Assembly (NCBI GenBank): GCA_040004035.1 | Contig: JAMPLN010000006.1 | Length of the DNA stretch: 64,000 bases | Origin: Microcoleus vaginatus_C | Lineage (GTDB): Bacteria; Cyanobacteriota; Cyanobacteriia; Cyanobacteriales; Microcoleaceae | Strand: one strand, 5' to 3' | Part shown: one piece after another, positions 61,004 to 64,000 of the stretch | How positions within the stretch are numbered: position 1 is the stretch's first letter | Layout of the letters: every line of letters starts with the position of its first letter | Notes under the pieces: generated by a model | The model's database searches: none | What the model was told of the DNA's origin: nothing | The model's input: the letters and a program-made list of their open reading frames with translations, nothing else | Program-made: the position numbers and the translations under genes

Positions 61004-62983
61004 ATGGCAATGCAATTAAGTAAGGGTGAGAGATTTAATATCTCTAAAGAAGCGCCCGGTTTGAAAAAAATCGCGATCGCCCTGGGTTGGCAAGTGACAG
61101 AGGCAGGAAAAAGCTACGAGATTGATGTCTCTGCCTTTATGCTAAGTGCTGACGGCAAACTACCTAACGATAAATATTTGATCTTTTATAATAATCTGCA
61201 ATCCTGTGACGGTTCGGTACTGCAATCGATTTCTGACAAAAACAACCGAGGTCAAGAGAATAAGACTATTTACGGCGTTATCTTAGAGAAAATTAATGCT
61301 GAGATTGAGGAAATAACTTTTGCGGTCACTATTCACGAAGCAGATAAAATCAAGGCAAATTTTAGCAATATCAAAAATGCTTTTATCAAAATTACCAATT
61401 TGGATACGGGAAGCGAACTGGTTCGGTATGAATTAAAAGAGAACTTTTCGCGAGAGACTGCTGTAGAGTTTGGTCGTTTGTATAGAAAGAATGGAGAGTG
61501 GAGATTTCAGGCAGTAGGAGAAGGATATCAAGCAGGATTGCAGAGTTTGGTTGACAAGTATAAAAGCGGAAACAGCAATAATATTGCTCCCATTAGTAGG
61601 GAGTTGACAGCGGGAACAGCAGCAGATGATTTGCAGTTGCCGGCTTGGGATTTGGAGGTGGATTCAGAACCGGAAGCGGAACACTCTCGTCAGACTCGAA
61701 GGGTACAGCCATCACGAATTAACAATCAAGTTAATAATAATTCGCGAAGTCGCAAAATACCCGCAGCTTTATTAGCAGGTTTAGGGGTTTTGGTGTTGGG
61801 AACAAGTGTAGGGACGATCGCCTTAATGCGGGCAAATGAAACGCTGAAGCAAGCGAAAATACTGGCAGTTGAAACGCAGAATGCAGAGAAAGTCACAGAT
61901 GTCAATTTGCTCAGAAGTTTCGATAAACGACTTAAAGAAACGATCGCCCATTTAGAGAAAATTCCTAACTTCCCTGGCTTTGGGTATCAACAAGCTAGAG
62001 CTGATTTGCTGAAACTGCGCCCGAGTTTGGTTCCAGTAGCGCAAAATTTACAGGCTGCAGAAAGTCTAGAAAAAGCTCAACAATTGGCGATGGAAGCTGC
62101 TGTGGTTGTGCAAAAACCGCCTCATCCGATAGAAGTTTGGCAGCAGTCGCAAAGTAAATGGCAACAGGCGATCGCACTTTTAGAAGTGATCGATTCACGT
62201 ACACCTGTTTATAATCTAGCTCAAAATAAGTTATCTAATTACCGGGCCAATCGCGCTGTTATCAGTCAAAGAGTTGCGATCTCTCAAAAAGCTGCAAATT
62301 TCAGCAACCAAGGTTCTTTGAAAGTTCAAAAGGGAGATGTTCCGGGGGCGATCGCCAATTTTACTCAGGCTTTAACGCTGAATCCCAACATACCTCAAGC
62401 TTACCTCGGATTGGGAATTGCTACTGCAAAACAGGGAAACAAGCAGCAGGCAATTTACAATTACGATCGAGCGCTACAATTTAATCCTAACTTGGCAGAA
62501 GCTTATTTCGGTCGCGGTCAAGCATACTATGAATTGGGAAAAAAGCAACAGGCGATCGGGGATTACGAACAAGCTATTCGCGTTAATCCTAATTATGGTT
62601 TGGCTTATTTGGAACGAGGTGCTATTCGCTGTATGTTGGGAACCAAATCGCAAGCAGTAGCAGATTTTAACCAAGCTGGAGAACTTTTCTTAAAGCAGGG
62701 AGACGGAAATAATTACAAATTAGCACAAAGCTTTATTAATGATTGTCAAGAACCGATTGCAGAGGCTGCAATCTGCGATTATCGGAGGAAAATAGACTCC
62801 TTTGGCAGGCCCTGCGGTCGATCGGTTAATGTTCCGATTATAATTAGAAGAAAATCCGCGACTGCTACCTCAAACTCTGAGTCTACTGATGTTAAAAGCA
62901 GTAGCAGCGTTGAAAAAATCTCGCCTGCAAATTCTGATAGCAGCAGCACAAGAACTCGCAGCAGGAGAAGAAGTAAAAGGTAA
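61004..62983 (+). CDS. Membrane-anchored TerD-TPR protein
   Basis: A 659-residue fusion. TerD domain at residues 1 to about 190; an acidic linker to about 230; one membrane segment at about 251-272 (PAALLAGLGVLVLGTSVGTIALM). A helical region with Gln/Lys follows (275-415), then four TPR units at about 425-565 (GDVPGAIANFTQALTLNPN; QAIYNYDRALQFNPN; QAIGDYEQAIRVNPN). After FGRPCGRSVNVP comes a Ser/Arg-rich tail ending TRTRSRRRSKR. A calcium-binding stress domain is therefore tied through the membrane to a protein-binding repeat. ATG 61004 matches the start in copy 1. Function is unknown beyond the domains. Confidence 0.85.
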   Translation: MAMQLSKGERFNISKEAPGLKKIAIALGWQVTEAGKSYEIDVSAFMLSADGKLPNDKYLIFYNNLQSCDGSVLQSISDKNNRGQENKTIYGVILEKINAEIEEITFAVTIHEADKIKANFSNIKNAFIKITNLDTGSELVRYELKENFSRETAVEFGRLYRKNGEWRFQAVGEGYQAGLQSLVDKYKSGNSNNIAPISRELTAGTAADDLQLPAWDLEVDSEPEAEHSRQTRRVQPSRINNQVNNNSRSRKIPAALLAGLGVLVLGTSVGTIALMRANETLKQAKILAVETQNAEKVTDVNLLRSFDKRLKETIAHLEKIPNFPGFGYQQARADLLKLRPSLVPVAQNLQAAESLEKAQQLAMEAAVVVQKPPHPIEVWQQSQSKWQQAIALLEVIDSRTPVYNLAQNKLSNYRANRAVISQRVAISQKAANFSNQGSLKVQKGDVPGAIANFTQALTLNPNIPQAYLGLGIATAKQGNKQQAIYNYDRALQFNPNLAEAYFGRGQAYYELGKKQQAIGDYEQAIRVNPNYGLAYLERGAIRCMLGTKSQAVADFNQAGELFLKQGDGNNYKLAQSFINDCQEPIAEAAICDYRRKIDSFGRPCGRSVNVPIIIRRKSATATSNSESTDVKSSSSVEKISPANSDSSSTRTRSRRRSKR

Positions 62984-63056
62984 ACCCCAGTCACATTAGT
63001 CAATATAGCAACCGCCAAGACGGTTAGGACGTTGTTAATGGCTGAAACAATTGATT

Positions 63057-64000
63057 TTATTGCTTCTTCCTTCTTCCTTCTTCCTTCTTCCTTCTTCTTT
63101 CTGCTATAGATGACAAAATCTCCTGGTAAGCATCGATGGTTTGCTGGGCGATCGCCTCCCAGTTATAATGCTTTTTAGCATACTCTTGGCCGTTTAATCC
63201 CCGCCGTTGGCGCTCCTGTGGATTGAGAAGTGCTGATTTAATTGAATTGGCGATCGCCCCTACTTCCAAAGGTTCCACCCAACCAGCTTCTGCTTGCTGT
63301 ATGTCTTCGGCAATATGTATGCGATCGGAAATGGCGACAGGTACACCCGCGGCCATCGCTTCTGCTACAGCAATGCCAAAGTTTTCGTAATAAGAAGGCA
63401 AGACAAATAAGTCGGCGTTTGTCAACAGTTCACTTTTTAAATCGCCGCTCACAAAGCCAGTTATTGTTGTGTATTGTGCTAATATTGAATTCTGAATTTG
63501 GACTTTAATTCTTGTTTCATAACCAGCATCTTGTGGGTTTGAACCAGCTAAAATAAACTTAAAACTTATTCCCGATGCCAAAATACTTTCTAATGCTGTA
63601 ATTAGCAAATCAAGCCCTTTTTTAGGTTCAATCCGCGACATAAATAAGATGATTGGCACTTGAGATTCTCGCAATCTCTTAGGAAAAAAACCTGCTGTCA
63701 CCCCCAATGGAATCACCAAATCTCGTGCCACGGGTATCTTGCCTGTGCAGTCCAAACCAAATCTTTCTGAGATTTTAGCTTCTTCTTTACTTGTGAAGTG
63801 AATTGCGGCTGCACCTGCTAAATTAGGGCGTTCTAAAACTGCTGCATAAATCTGTTTTAAGCGCTTTTTTTTCTGCAAATCGGCGGGATCAAGCATACCG
63901 CAGGGACGCATAATATATGGCAACTTGTGATATCTAGCAATTGTAGCAGCGAGGGTAGTTACCGGTGAGAAAAGAGCGTGAATGTGAGCCAGGTCAAATT
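63057..64000 (-). CDS. Glycosyltransferase family 4 protein (5' end outside window)
   Basis: The frame stays open to the window edge, so the N-terminus is missing. An apparent TTG start at 63923 is internal: upstream codons read DLAHIHALFSPVTTLAATIARYHKLPYIMRPCGMLDP, typical of this family. The visible part is the second half of a GT-B enzyme that moves a sugar from a nucleotide sugar to a polysaccharide or lipid. ILFMSRIEPKKGLDLLI and the PSYYENFGIAVAEAMAAGVPVA segment (E-x7-E) are intact. The last 14 residues (ERRRKKEEGRRKKQ) are encoded by a TTCTTCC heptamer array and form an added basic tail. Confidence 0.88.
   Translation of the reverse strand, partial: FDLAHIHALFSPVTTLAATIARYHKLPYIMRPCGMLDPADLQKKKRLKQIYAAVLERPNLAGAAAIHFTSKEEAKISERFGLDCTGKIPVARDLVIPLGVTAGFFPKRLRESQVPIILFMSRIEPKKGLDLLITALESILASGISFKFILAGSNPQDAGYETRIKVQIQNSILAQYTTITGFVSGDLKSELLTNADLFVLPSYYENFGIAVAEAMAAGVPVAISDRIHIAEDIQQAEAGWVEPLEVGAIANSIKSALLNPQERQRRGLNGQEYAKKHYNWEAIAQQTIDAYQEILSSIAERRRKKEEGRRKKQ
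63060..63104. repeat. TTCTTCC heptamer array inside a coding end
   Basis: Five to six CTTCCTT-type units overlap the final codons of the glycosyltransferase gene; the stop codon (63057-63059) lies just beyond the array. Confidence 0.85.

Larger units (their letters stand above)
59761..61690. repeat. Tandem duplication of about 0.96 kb
   Basis: Copy 1 runs from about 59761 to 60718 and copy 2 from about 60719 to 61690. Both begin GGAGCTTTTGGTAA, inside the end of the DUF4359 coding sequence. Both include the leader with AGTTTGATGTTTAA and the TerD coding region, and both end at GAACCGGAAGCGGAAC. At the junction, copy 1 breaks off and the text returns to DUF4359 sequence (CTTAGTTCTGAAAATG). 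Copies differ by scattered substitutions and small indels, so the event is not recent. Confidence 0.9.

Noticed and set aside
63921..63923. TTG start for the glycosyltransferase
   Set aside because: The frame continues upstream to the window edge with family-typical residues, so the start is outside the window.

Overview
The window looks like chromosomal DNA of a filamentous cyanobacterium of the Microcoleus/Oscillatoria/Tychonema kind. Palindromic GCGATCGC (HIP1) sites are frequent throughout. Many genes belong to families known mainly from cyanobacteria (DUF3172, DUF3038/DUF4335, DUF4912, DUF4359, an RRM protein with a glycine tail, a CYP120-like P450, a UbiC-like chorismate lyase). Intergenic spaces are full of 7-base tandem repeats, as is typical of filamentous cyanobacteria. 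The genus is inferred from gene style and repeats, not proven.

Layout. 0-9 kb: end of an unidentified gene, a Nudix hydrolase, an AMIN-domain envelope protein, DUF3172, clpS, an RNA-binding protein, a conserved unknown, murF, a small unknown, and an Uma2 nuclease beside a decayed Uma2 relic. 9.3-17.7 kb: minus-strand translation and repair genes, namely a second-type EF-G, then rpsB-tsf-(acidic unknown)-recG. 18-31 kb: a CPA2 antiporter with Usp-like tail, a secreted protein, the DUF3038/DUF4335 pair, a two-gene unknown unit, an OmpA-like protein, an AI-2E family transporter, an alpha/beta-fold protein lacking the usual catalytic residues, and cysS carrying an in-frame insertion of a dispersed repeat. 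31-36.5 kb: an export cluster (HlyD-like adaptor, MacB/FtsX-type permease, TolC-like channel) with no ATPase gene. 36.5-47 kb: a frameshifted gene, a DUF4912 protein with MSGxx repeats, a complete sugar ABC importer and several small proteins. 47-59 kb: a fused OppD/OppF ATPase, a large PAS/GAF histidine kinase, a P450, chorismate lyase, an FAD oxidoreductase, acireductone dioxygenase and an M48 protease. 59-64 kb: a DUF4359 gene, a tandemly duplicated TerD region and the 3' part of a glycosyltransferase whose C-terminal tail is made by a 7-base repeat.

How the genes work together. Most of the window is housekeeping. The rpsB-tsf-recG block, the four-gene sugar importer and the adaptor-permease-channel set are the clear functional units. 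The chorismate lyase feeds plastoquinone synthesis and the acireductone dioxygenase belongs to methionine salvage.

The most notable points are: (1) a tandem duplication of about 0.96 kb (59761-61690) that gave a free-standing TerD protein next to a membrane-anchored TerD-TPR fusion; (2) dispersed and heptameric repeats that have entered coding sequence in cysS, the glycosyltransferase and the TolC-like gene; (3) several perfect palindromes of 31-40 bp; (4) decayed genes that a simple ORF scan misses (two Uma2 relics and one frameshifted gene). I found no tRNA, rRNA, CRISPR array, intact insertion sequence or prophage.
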